Positions 8,901 to 15,152 of a stretch of DNA of 33,476 nucleotides are shown piece by piece (within the stretch, counting starts at the first letter, position 1; each line of letters opens with the position of its first letter). Position numbers and translations under genes: made by a program. The notes below the pieces were generated by a model. The model saw only the letters and a program-made list of their open reading frames with translations, was not told where the DNA came from and did no database searches. Source of the stretch: Liquorilactobacillus vini DSM 20605 (lineage in GTDB: Bacteria; Bacillota; Bacilli; Lactobacillales; Lactobacillaceae); NCBI RefSeq assembly GCF_000255495.1, contig NZ_AHYZ01000031.1, positions 1 through 33,476 of the forward strand. Direction: 5' to 3'.

Positions 8901-9971
8901 TTATAATTCATGGTATTGACGATCAAAATCAGTTAAAACTTCATAGCCTGTCTCAGTAACTAGGATATCATCTTCAATTCGAACGCCGCCAATTCCCGGT
9001 ACATAAACGCCTGGTTCAATCGTAATTATTTGCCCGGGAAATAATTGATCTGTAAAACGTTGACCAACATTTGGCAGCTCATGAATTGCCAAACCAATTC
9101 CATGACCCATTCCATGATTGAAATATTTTCCATATCCTGCTTGAGTAATGATCCCGCGCCCAATTTTGTCTAGTTTGCTGCCCATTACGCCGGGAACAAT
9201 TGCTTGAATCGTTGCTTGCTGAGCTTTTAAGACTAGTTGGTACAACTCACGAAATTCAGTTGTCTGCGGACCAATCGCAAAAGTTCGAGTGACATCAGAA
9301 GTATATCCATGGTAAAAATAGCCAAAATCTAGAGTTACCATTGTATTTTGACCAATTAATTGGTTAGTGGCTGTCGCATGCGGCCAAGTAGAATGTTCTC
9401 CGCTAGCAACAATCGTCGTAAATGATTTCCCGCTAGCTCCTTGTTTGAGCATAAAACCATCAAGATAGTGACTCAAAGCCAACTCAGTCAAAGCAGCTGA
9501 ATTGTTTTTCATTAAATCTAAAACTGCCAGGTAACCTTTACCAGCAATTTGGCATGAACGTTTTAATACTTGAATTTCGGCCGGTTCTTTAACTGACCGC
9601 AACTGCTCAATTATTTGTGTAACAGCAGCTAAATCTCCAGGAAAGTTTTCATCCAAAAAGCCATAATTAGCATAACTTAGACTATCTTCAAAAGCTAAAG
9701 CCGTCAAATTAAGTTTTTGAGCTAACTGACAAACTTCTTGTAAATAATTACGGGTTAAGCATAATTTCCAATTAGGACATTCTTGCTGGATCTGTCTTTC
9801 AAAACGCCAATCGGTAATTAAATATTGGTTCTTGGCAGTTATTAATAGAACACCATCATCACCACTAAAACCGCTTAAGTAAAACCGATTAGTTGGTTCA
9901 GTTACTAAAAAACAGTCAAAATGCATTTCTTTGAGTTTTTTTTGTAATAGATTAGTTCGTTCTTGAAACAT
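8901..9971 (-). CDS. pepP: Xaa-Pro aminopeptidase family protein (M24)
   Basis: The 356-residue product has a creatinase-like N-terminal domain (about 1-125) and a C-terminal pita-bread metallopeptidase fold. The five dimetal ligands are visible: Asp215 (LDFGYF), Asp226 (TSDVTRTF), His290 (GMGHGIG), Glu319 (TIEPGVY) and Glu333 (VRIEDDI). It probably removes N-terminal residues preceding proline during peptide turnover in the cytoplasm; there is no signal peptide. ATG 9971 has GGAGG five bases upstream. Its ribosome binding site abuts the U-tract of a terminator-like hairpin, so expression may depend on read-through from the rplU operon. It could equally be named pepQ or yqhT. Confidence 0.93.
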   Translation of the reverse strand: MFQERTNLLQKKLKEMHFDCFLVTEPTNRFYLSGFSGDDGVLLITAKNQYLITDWRFERQIQQECPNWKLCLTRNYLQEVCQLAQKLNLTALAFEDSLSYANYGFLDENFPGDLAAVTQIIEQLRSVKEPAEIQVLKRSCQIAGKGYLAVLDLMKNNSAALTELALSHYLDGFMLKQGASGKSFTTIVASGEHSTWPHATATNQLIGQNTMVTLDFGYFYHGYTSDVTRTFAIGPQTTEFRELYQLVLKAQQATIQAIVPGVMGSKLDKIGRGIITQAGYGKYFNHGMGHGIGLAIHELPNVGQRFTDQLFPGQIITIEPGVYVPGIGGVRIEDDILVTETGYEVLTDFDRQYHEL

Positions 9972-9981
9972 CTTTTCCTCC

Positions 9982-10025
9982 AAATTAAAAAGCCAACATA
10001 AAACAAACTGTTTCATGTCAGCTTT
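9982..10025 (-). terminator. Hairpin terminator or attenuator between rpmA and pepP
   Basis: On the minus strand a 17-bp stem (10009-10025 with 9989-10005, three G-U pairs, loop of three) is followed by TTTTTAATTT. The tail runs directly into the GGAGG of pepP, leaving no room for a separate pepP promoter after it. Confidence 0.78.
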
Positions 10026-10034
10026 AATCATAAA

Positions 10035-10316
10035 TTATTCGGTCACCGGATAAACAGAAACTTGTTTTTTATCGCGTCCTTTGCGTTCAAAACGAACCAC
10101 TCCGTTAACTTTCGCAAACAACGTATTGTCGCCGCCCATACCTACATTCATGCCTGGGTAAATTCTTGTTCCACGCTGGCGATAAAGAATCGAACCACTG
10201 GTTACAACTTCACCATCAGCACTCTTTGCTCCAAGCCGCTTAGACTCAGAATCACGTCCGTTAGCGGTTGAGCCGCCACCCTTTTTATGAGCGAAAAACT
10301 GTAAATTCATAATCAT
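10035..10316 (-). CDS. rpmA: Ribosomal protein L27, with cleavable N terminus
   Basis: This is a 50S subunit protein whose N terminus reaches the peptidyl transferase centre. The 93-residue product starts [16 protein letters not shown], the Firmicute form with an N-terminal extension that Prp removes after the NLQFFA segment. The next gene upstream in the operon is that protease. The body ([34 protein letters not shown]) is typical. AGGAGGTGA precedes ATG 10316; ATG 10310 is also possible. It is the last gene of rplU-prp-rpmA before a strong hairpin. Confidence 0.97.
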   Translation of the reverse strand: MIMNLQFFAHKKGGGSTANGRDSESKRLGAKSADGEVVTSGSILYRQRGTRIYPGMNVGMGGDNTLFAKVNGVVRFERKGRDKKQVSVYPVTE

Positions 10317-10343
10317 CAGAATTCACCTCCTATTTTAATGACA

Positions 10344-10658
10344 CTAATTAACTTGCAGATATTTCTTATAGGATGCCGCAATATCTAACAATCCAAGTCT
10401 CAAGCTTGCCAATAATAGTTGAACTGCAGCCTGATCACTTTCCACGACAGTCACATCTAAATACCCACCGTTAGTTTCATCCTGTTGAACTTTCAAATGT
10501 GCATTAACCAACCGCTGTAAACTATTGACTGTATTGATTGCTAATGCAGAAACAGCTGCGCAGACGATATCCTCACCGTAAATACCTGATCCCGCATGTC
10601 CACTCAAAACAAAGCCATTAATTTCCTGTCCTTGATACTTAAACGATGCTTTAATCAT
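10344..10658 (-). CDS. prp: Prp, cysteine protease processing L27
   Basis: This 104-residue protein (YsxB family) cleaves the N-terminal extension of L27, an essential step in Staphylococcus aureus. The catalytic His21 (LSGHAGSG) and Cys33 (EDIVCAAVSAL) are present. It lies between rplU and rpmA, the invariant Firmicute arrangement. ATG 10658 lies 17 bp after the rplU stop and has no strong Shine-Dalgarno (only GGTT nearby), so translation is probably coupled to rplU and kept low, as suits an enzyme among abundant ribosomal proteins. Confidence 0.95.
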   Translation of the reverse strand: MIKASFKYQGQEINGFVLSGHAGSGIYGEDIVCAAVSALAINTVNSLQRLVNAHLKVQQDETNGGYLDVTVVESDQAAVQLLLASLRLGLLDIAASYKKYLQVN

Positions 10659-10675
10659 ACTCTAACCAACAACCA

Positions 10676-10987
10676 TTAAGCATTGATTTCATCGATAACA
10701 ACTTTAGTATATGGTTGACGATGGCCTTGTTTAGTATGCTGATGTTTCTTTGGCTTATATTTATAAGTAACAACTTTGCGACCACGACCCTGCTTTTCAA
10801 CCGTACCAGTAACTGTTGCACCATCAACAAAAGGCTTACCAACAATTGTCTTTTGGTCGCCACCTACTAAAACTACTTGATCAAAAGTAACTTTCTCTCC
10901 AGCAGCTTGTGATAACTTTTCAACATAAACCGCTTGACCAGCTTCAACTTTAAGTTGTTTGCCACCTGTTTTAATAATTGCGTACAT
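10676..10987 (-). CDS. rplU: Ribosomal protein L21
   Basis: This 103-residue 50S protein binds 23S r[14 protein letters not shown] at the start and [17 protein letters not shown] at the C terminus are the family hallmarks. ATG 10987 has AAGGAGGTG at good spacing; an in-frame upstream extension reaching 11038 has no ribosome binding site and lies inside the leader RNA. It is first in rplU-prp-rpmA, driven by a strong promoter at 11105-11133 with a roughly 110-nt leader. Confidence 0.97.
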   Translation of the reverse strand: MYAIIKTGGKQLKVEAGQAVYVEKLSQAAGEKVTFDQVVLVGGDQKTIVGKPFVDGATVTGTVEKQGRGRKVVTYKYKPKKHQHTKQGHRQPYTKVVIDEINA

Positions 10988-11098
10988 TTTGTTGCACCTC
11001 CTTATTCTACTTAGACTCGCCACGATCCAGTGCCTCAAAAAAGAGAACTTTACTTAACTGCTCATGTGCGGTTGCAGCTGTGCAAGCACGTATGCAAC
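10988..11098 (-). ncRNA. L21-type leader RNA upstream of rplU
   Basis: The roughly 110-nt untranslated region between the rplU promoter and its ATG is rich in hairpin potential. It contains GTTGCA near the 5' end, CTGCAACC about 20 nt later, and the segment AGTTCTCTTTTTTGAGGCACTGG. Position and features resemble the Firmicute L21 leader family, thought to be an autoregulatory binding site. GUUGCA (11093-11098) can pair either with UGCAAC at 11071-11076 or with UGCAAC at 10991-10996, next to the Shine-Dalgarno. Confidence 0.7.
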
Positions 11099-11104
11099 GC
11101 CCAA

Positions 11105-11133
11105 ATCATAACAAAAATTCATCTAATCGTCAA
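11105..11133 (-). promoter_or_regulatory. Promoter of rplU-prp-rpmA
   Basis: TTGACG (11128-11133), a 17-bp spacer and TATGAT (11105-11110) on the minus strand give a near-consensus housekeeping promoter. Confidence 0.82.
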
Positions 11134-11144
11134 TTATCAGACAC

Positions 11145-11177
11145 AATTAAAGGTCCAGTCAAACTGGGCCTTTAATT
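11145..11177 (-). terminator. Terminator after tRNA-Arg
   Basis: A long inverted repeat, AATTAAAGGTCCAGT and its near complement around CAA, lies between tRNA-Arg and the rplU promoter. The stem is about 13-15 bp with one wobble or mismatch. The U-tract is modest because the stem itself ends in TTTAATT, so termination is likely but not certain. Confidence 0.6.
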
Positions 11178-11190
11178 TCACACAACTAAC

Positions 11191-11263
11191 TGGCGCGGGA
11201 GAGATTCGAACTCTCGACCGTCCGCTTAGAAGGCGGATGCTCTATCCAGCTGAGCTACCGAGC
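11191..11263 (-). tRNA. tRNA-Arg (anticodon UCU)
   Basis: A complete 73-nt cloverleaf reads on the minus strand. The D arm is GCTC/GAGC. The anticodon stem TCCGC/GCGGA has loop CTTCTAA, giving anticodon TCT. The T arm is GAGAG-TTCGAAT-CTCTC. CCA is not encoded beyond the acceptor. The acceptor strands GGCTCGG and CCGCGCC pair except at position 4-69 (U opposite C), an unusual internal mismatch. A consensus promoter lies upstream. Confidence 0.93.
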
Positions 11264-11280
11264 CATAAACAACGATCTAT

Positions 11281-11309
11281 ATTATACATTGAATTTTAAG
11301 AAATGTCAA
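11281..11309 (-). promoter_or_regulatory. Promoter of tRNA-Arg
   Basis: A perfect TTGACA (11304-11309), a 17-bp spacer and a perfect TATAAT (11281-11286) lie on the minus strand, 18 bp before the tRNA. Confidence 0.9.
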
Positions 11310-11343
11310 ATTGATATTTATATTACATTTAGATGTCTTTTAC

Positions 11344-11372
11344 TTGAACTTTATCCAAAAATATGTAACAAT
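11344..11372 (+). promoter_or_regulatory. Candidate promoter of the 40-aa membrane peptide gene
   Basis: TTGAAC (11344-11349), a 17-bp spacer and AACAAT (11367-11372) precede the small gene. The -10 is poor and overlaps the first half of the TGTAAC direct repeat, so the promoter may be regulated by whatever binds there. Confidence 0.4.
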
Positions 11373-11380
11373 AATGTAAC
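11364..11380 (+). promoter_or_regulatory. WalR-type direct repeat TGTAAC-N5-TGTAAC
   Basis: Two identical hexamers, TGTAAC at 11364-11369 and 11375-11380, are separated by AATAA. This fits the published WalR (YycF) consensus TGTWAH-N5-TGTWAH exactly. The 11-bp period is typical of OmpR/PhoB-type regulators. It lies 28 bp upstream of the ATG of a small membrane peptide. Confidence 0.6.
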
Positions 11381-11407
11381 GAAAGTAATCTAAAGGAGGT
11401 GAGCTGG

Positions 11408-11530
11408 ATGACCGCTTTCTTAGCAATCATTGGAATCCTTGCACTGGCTAGCGGAATTCAGTTCTTTACTGGTCAGCAAAAGAAACAAGCTACCTGCAAA
11501 CATTTCAAACGCAACCATCAACTCTTTTAA
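11408..11530 (+). CDS. Small single-pass membrane peptide, unknown
   Basis: This 40-codon reading frame encodes a peptide beginning MTAFLAIIGILALASGIQFF, a hydrophobic helix of about 17 residues. A polar, basic tail follows: TGQQKKQATCKHFKRNHQLF, with one cysteine and two histidines. AAAGGAGGTGAGCTGG (11392-11407) gives an almost perfect ribosome binding site eight or nine bases before the ATG, strong evidence that it is translated. A WalR-type direct repeat lies upstream. It is convergent with the unknown operon, ending 8 bp from it. I do not recognise the family. The layout suggests a cell-envelope-regulated membrane micropeptide, but function is unknown. Confidence 0.75.
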   Translation: MTAFLAIIGILALASGIQFFTGQQKKQATCKHFKRNHQLF

Positions 11531-11537
11531 ATTTACA

Positions 11538-12005
11538 TTATGAAGCTGTCATTTCATAATTTAAAAATTCCGTTTCCAATTCCGAAACGGAAAAATGCAA
11601 GTCAACTAAACCGTACTTGATAAAAATATGCCAAGCATGAACCAGCGGCGTTGGTTGCCGGTTAAAATAGCTTTGATTAATTAAATGATCAAGCGTCAGA
11701 TAAGTCTTGGCCAGTGAACGGACCTCCTTTTGCTTTATTAGGAAGTCCTCTTTTTTTGGTGAAAGTAACAGTTGAAATCCCCATTTATTTGTTAAAGCAA
11801 TCCTAAGAATTGCTTCGACTACCACTAAGTAATCAACTTGAAGGCCTGTATGATGATTAGCAGTATTATTAAAAAATTTTGCTAAACGAACTTTTAAGAT
11901 CATATATTCAGTTGGTAAACGACCAGCTGCATCACTTTCTCCATTCTTGGCAAATTCAGTCAATTTTTTTTGCTGAACTATCGCTAACATTTTTCTAACA
12001 TCCAA
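11538..12005 (-). CDS. Hypothetical protein, fourth gene of the unknown operon
   Basis: I do not recognise this 155-residue protein. It has no signal peptide or membrane segment. It looks mostly helical, with a central hydrophobic stretch (YLVVVEAILRIAL) and an aromatic-rich second half (NQSYFNRQPTPLVHAWHIFIKYG). Start TTG 12005 has AAAGGGGGG seven bases upstream; ATG 11990 has no ribosome binding site. It begins 14 bp after the 325-residue gene and is the last in the operon. A terminator-like hairpin (11561-11592) lies within its last 18 codons. Confidence 0.8.
   Translation of the reverse strand: MDVRKMLAIVQQKKLTEFAKNGESDAAGRLPTEYMILKVRLAKFFNNTANHHTGLQVDYLVVVEAILRIALTNKWGFQLLLSPKKEDFLIKQKEVRSLAKTYLTLDHLINQSYFNRQPTPLVHAWHIFIKYGLVDLHFSVSELETEFLNYEMTAS
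11561..11592 (-). terminator. Terminator-like hairpin inside the 3' end of the CDS
   Basis: On the minus strand TTCCGTTTC pairs perfectly with GAAACGGAA (9 bp, 7-nt loop), followed by TTTTTAAATT. The stop codon of the host gene lies about 20 nt further on (11538-11540). Confidence 0.55.
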
Positions 12006-12019
12006 GATTTTGCCCCCCT

Positions 12020-12997
12020 TTATGAAAAATACAACTGATCTGCTTTAATTTCTAAAACTACTAAATTATTTAAATACCAATCTTTAAGAAAGTCATACTT
12101 TAATAAAACATCAAATAAACTAACTTTTTGATTCGGATCCTGAACTGCCAATCCCCATTCACCAAAGGCTGCCGTTTCTGGATTTGTTTGCCGAAAAGCC
12201 TTGAATATAACTTGATCGTTCAAGCGCAAAATTGCAGTCTGATTAGCTCCTGCCTCTAACATTTTGTCTGCAGCAGCAGCGGCAATAAATAAGCGATCTA
12301 AAATTTCAGATGGCAATTGCGGATCAGTAATTTGATAAACACAATTATTGGCCGGATCTAGCAAGCCAAAGTCAACATCAAAACCAAAATCTTCTTTTAA
12401 AAACTTCCCAATTTCCCATAACGAAACTGCAAAAGATTTTATTTTTTGATGCTCAATTTCAGTAAAATAATCGATCAATAAAAGTTGCGTTAAGGCATGG
12501 CTGTTGAAACGCAAAACATGTCGAGAAAAGTTCAAGTAAAATAATTTCAGCTTGCTTTTTTTTTCAATATAAAAAGCCCCATTTGCTTGATTATCTTCAA
12601 GTTGAAAAATGAAGTACCCTTTAGTATTGATTCCAGGGAATTCATGATATAACTCATGATACTGATCAGAAGACTGCAAAATCATACCAGCACGCTGATG
12701 CAGTTCTAACAAACGATTTAAAAAAATCAGGTAGAAATCCGATCGACTGTACCTTTGTGGGAAAGTTAAAAAGGCAGTATCCAACTGATAATTTGTCAAC
12801 TTCGCTACTGCTGTTAATAATTCAGCGACGGAGTTCGTTGAAATCAGGGTGTCCAATAACTTAGTAAAATTAAAACCATTTTCCAAGCTATTTTTCAACT
12901 GATCATTATAGGCCATTAAACGACCAGTTGTGCTTAAAGTGGCGGAATGTTCTCCTTTTGGTAAATAAGTTACTGTTTTATTTTTAGATTCATTCAT
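12020..12997 (-). CDS. Hypothetical protein, third gene of the unknown operon
   Basis: This 325-residue soluble protein has no motif I recognise and no signal peptide or membrane helix. It has a leucine- and phenylalanine-rich middle (KLKLFYLNFSRHVLRFNSHALTQLLLIDYF, residues about 148-177) and an alanine-rich helix (LFIAAAAADKMLEAGA). The C-terminal third contains FGEWGLAVQDPNQKVSLFDVLLKYDFLKDWYL. ATG 12997 overlaps the end of the 97-residue gene by 8 bp and has GGGTGAAG upstream, so translation is coupled. Base composition matches its neighbours, giving no sign of recent transfer. Confidence 0.82.
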   Translation of the reverse strand: MNESKNKTVTYLPKGEHSATLSTTGRLMAYNDQLKNSLENGFNFTKLLDTLISTNSVAELLTAVAKLTNYQLDTAFLTFPQRYSRSDFYLIFLNRLLELHQRAGMILQSSDQYHELYHEFPGINTKGYFIFQLEDNQANGAFYIEKKSKLKLFYLNFSRHVLRFNSHALTQLLLIDYFTEIEHQKIKSFAVSLWEIGKFLKEDFGFDVDFGLLDPANNCVYQITDPQLPSEILDRLFIAAAAADKMLEAGANQTAILRLNDQVIFKAFRQTNPETAAFGEWGLAVQDPNQKVSLFDVLLKYDFLKDWYLNNLVVLEIKADQLYFS

Positions 12998-13283
12998 TTG
13001 TGATCTTCACCCGTCCTTTAGTTGCAATCAAATCCGCTATATAATCACGATACAATGAGCGATTGCGAGTTTCAAAATTCTCAAAGCTGCCAAACTTAGC
13101 AATAATACTTTGCTTTTCATAACTAATTAAAGTATCTTCTTTTGATAGTTTGAGAATTTGAGCTTCACTTTCACGGATCATTTGATAAGCACTCTGGGCC
13201 TTTTCATCCTGATCAGTCAAATCAGAGAGCCGTTTCACCAGCTGCTGTTTGGATTCCTTATGCTTGCCTGCCTCCCAAGGCAT
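12990..13283 (-). CDS. Hypothetical helical protein, second gene of the unknown operon
   Basis: This is a 97-residue, highly charged, probably all-helical protein with no cysteine or membrane segment and no known motif. ATG 13283 has AGGA seven bases upstream and overlaps the preceding gene by 26 bp. It overlaps the following gene by 8 bp. Its last third (ENFETRNRSLYRDYIADLIATKGRVKI) is basic. The tight overlaps on both sides suggest stoichiometric production with its neighbours. Confidence 0.78.
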   Translation of the reverse strand: MPWEAGKHKESKQQLVKRLSDLTDQDEKAQSAYQMIRESEAQILKLSKEDTLISYEKQSIIAKFGSFENFETRNRSLYRDYIADLIATKGRVKITNE

Positions 13284-13887
13284 AACCTTTTCCTGTGACT
13301 ATTTGTTTCAATTGCTGACGAATTTTTTCTTTTGCTTGGTCACGTTCAGCTTGTGAATCAATTAAAGCCTGGAGCTGATCAGTCTGTTGGGAAATAGCTG
13401 CAATTTTATCACTATTTAAGCGTTTCTTTTCTCGTTCCAGTTCAAACGACTTCTTTAATTTTTGATATTCTGTTTCATCAAAATTAAATTGCACTTTTAA
13501 AACATCGAGTTGTCCAAAAAGCCGGCGATCCCACCAATTGCCAAAATAAAATTGAAACTGACCTAAAGCTGTTTGTTCAAAATAAAAGAATGGATATGTT
13601 TCTTTTAAAAAAGCTAGTAAATTAGTACTCAAATATTGGCTCAGTTTAGCTTTAGCATCATTCAGCAATTGTTCATTGCTCGGATCGGCTGTACTATGTT
13701 TGGCCTGCATAATTTCACTAGAATAATGTTCACCATCAATCAGTTGATAAATCAAACGATCATCTTTTTCTTGAACGGCATTTAGCAATGTTTGTAAATA
13801 TCGGATCTTATTGGCAACCGTCTTCGCTAGCGTTTTAGCTGCAGTTTGGTATTGAATCTGTTCAGTTGTTGAATTGACATTTGCCAC
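13258..13887 (-). CDS. Hypothetical coiled-coil protein, first gene of the unknown operon
   Basis: This unrecognised protein has 209 residues. The N-terminal half is helical. An aromatic-rich centre (YPFFYFEQTALGQFQFYFGNWWDRR, about 98-122) precedes a long charged coiled coil (about 138-197). The C terminus is glycine-rich (GKGYALGGRQA). Similar coiled-coil proteins are sometimes loosely named SbcC-like, but no ATPase motif is present and I do not support that name. Start GTG 13887 has GGGGGAG about five bases upstream. A promoter sits between it and the mvaS stop codon, so the operon can be expressed alone or by mvaS read-through. Confidence 0.8.
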   Translation of the reverse strand: MANVNSTTEQIQYQTAAKTLAKTVANKIRYLQTLLNAVQEKDDRLIYQLIDGEHYSSEIMQAKHSTADPSNEQLLNDAKAKLSQYLSTNLLAFLKETYPFFYFEQTALGQFQFYFGNWWDRRLFGQLDVLKVQFNFDETEYQKLKKSFELEREKKRLNSDKIAAISQQTDQLQALIDSQAERDQAKEKIRQQLKQIVTGKGYALGGRQA

Positions 13888-13945
13888 AAAATCTCCCCCT
13901 TTGCATTTGGCTTAGCACCAAATTCACAAAATACTTATTAAATTA

Positions 13946-13975
13946 ATTATACCATTTGACATTCGTTGATCCCAA
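13946..13975 (-). promoter_or_regulatory. Promoter of the four-gene unknown operon
   Basis: TTGGGA (13970-13975), an 18-bp spacer and TATAAT (13946-13951) on the minus strand begin 5 bp after the mvaS stop codon. Confidence 0.62.
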
Positions 13976-13979
13976 GATA

Positions 13980-15152
13980 TTAGCTGTTATTTCGTACTTG
14001 ATACTGTCGCTGATAGTTCCTAATACCAAGTAAAACATAATTGGCTGGATCCTTAGTTGCATCTAATTCAACTTGTTGATTAGAATATTTTTGTTGTTGA
14101 TAAAGTTCTTCATATTCAGCAATTGAAATTTTTTTTCGCGCTGCTAAATCTGCGCCAGTTTTAATGAAAGCAACTTGTTTTTTAAAATTTTTTTGAAGAA
14201 TTCCACTAAAAAACTCAGCCTGAGCACCAGATCCATAACTGTAAAATCCTAAACGATCTCCAGCTTGTAATCGATCAGAGTTTTTTAAAAGTGACAAGAA
14301 GCTCAGATATAGTGAACCTGTGTAGAGATTACCGACCTGCCGATTAAAATAACGAGCAGCTTCAAACTGATGTAACAAATAACTGGCAACTGGCAAAGTA
14401 GTTGTGCCTAACAAGCTGCGTAAGCCTTTTAATCCCAATTTGGTATAAGGCAAATGGAACAATACCGCCGCAAAGTCACTTAATTTTAAATTAGTTTGAT
14501 TTTGATAAGTCCGCCAAACTTGCTGCAGCAATTGCAAATACAATTCAGTTGAAAATTTACCCGCTACTTGCGCCTGACTTTCACCAATTGGCCGCCAAAA
14601 ATCCATGGCATCTTCCATGGCAGCAACATTATCATTATTTAATGCTAAGATCCGCGGGGCTGCTGATAGCAATAGTGCCACTGCACCGCCGCCTTGAGTT
14701 GGCTCACCGGGCGTTTTTAGCCCATAGCGTGCAACATCAGCTCCTATCACCAATACTTTTTCCCTTGGATGGGTTAACAAAAAACCATAAGCCAGTTCTA
14801 AGCCTGCTGTTGCCGCAAAACAAGCCTGCTTTAGTTCAACTGTTCTGATACTGCTTGGTAATTCCAATAGTCCAGCCAAATACGACGCAGCCGATTTAGA
14901 ATTGTCCACTCCTGATTCAGTTCCAAACAAAATCAAGCCCAGATTTTGCTTATCAGTTGAATCGAGAATCTGTTCCACTGCATTTGCTGCCAAGGTTACA
15001 GCATCTTGCGTTGGGCGGATTACCGCCATTTTCTCTTGTCCGATCCCAATCAAGTATTTGTTTGGATCCTCATTTCTAGCATGGGCTAAATCTACCATAT
15101 CAATGTAGAGATCCGAAGTATAAAAACCAATTTTATCAATCCCAATTTGCAA
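13980..15152 (-). CDS. mvaS: HMG-CoA synthase (mevalonate pathway)
   Basis: The enzyme condenses acetyl-CoA with acetoacetyl-CoA to HMG-CoA, feeding the mevalonate route to isopentenyl diphosphate. Catalytic residues are visible: Glu79 (GTESGVD), Cys111 (LKQACFAATAGLELAYG) and His233 (LFHLPYTKLG). I chose TTG 15152, not TTG 15158. It places AAAGGGGGT about eight bases upstream, gives the family start MQIGIDKIGFY, and reproduces the 79/111/233 numbering of the staphylococcal and enterococcal enzymes. The start codon is unusual for a housekeeping enzyme. No convincing -35/-10 pair was found in the 370-bp gap upstream. The product supplies IspA, encoded elsewhere in this window. Confidence 0.96.
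   Translation of the reverse strand: MQIGIDKIGFYTSDLYIDMVDLAHARNEDPNKYLIGIGQEKMAVIRPTQDAVTLAANAVEQILDSTDKQNLGLILFGTESGVDNSKSAASYLAGLLELPSSIRTVELKQACFAATAGLELAYGFLLTHPREKVLVIGADVARYGLKTPGEPTQGGGAVALLLSAAPRILALNNDNVAAMEDAMDFWRPIGESQAQVAGKFSTELYLQLLQQVWRTYQNQTNLKLSDFAAVLFHLPYTKLGLKGLRSLLGTTTLPVASYLLHQFEAARYFNRQVGNLYTGSLYLSFLSLLKNSDRLQAGDRLGFYSYGSGAQAEFFSGILQKNFKKQVAFIKTGADLAARKKISIAEYEELYQQQKYSNQQVELDATKDPANYVLLGIRNYQRQYQVRNNS

Noticed and set aside
10651-10863. 70-codon minus-strand frame beside prp
   Set aside because: It is an alternative frame inside rplU, which has a clear family match in the other frame.
11030-11299. Open frame on the + strand crossing the rplU leader and tRNA-Arg
   Set aside because: It runs antisense through the leader, a terminator and a tRNA; its residues are a translation of structured RNA genes.
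13258-13887. SbcC-like nuclease identity for the 209-aa coiled-coil protein
   Set aside because: There is no Walker A, Walker B or zinc-hook motif; only generic coiled coil supports such a name.
14549-14848. 99-codon + strand frame within mvaS
   Set aside because: It is antisense to a confidently identified gene, with no ribosome binding site or recognisable domain.
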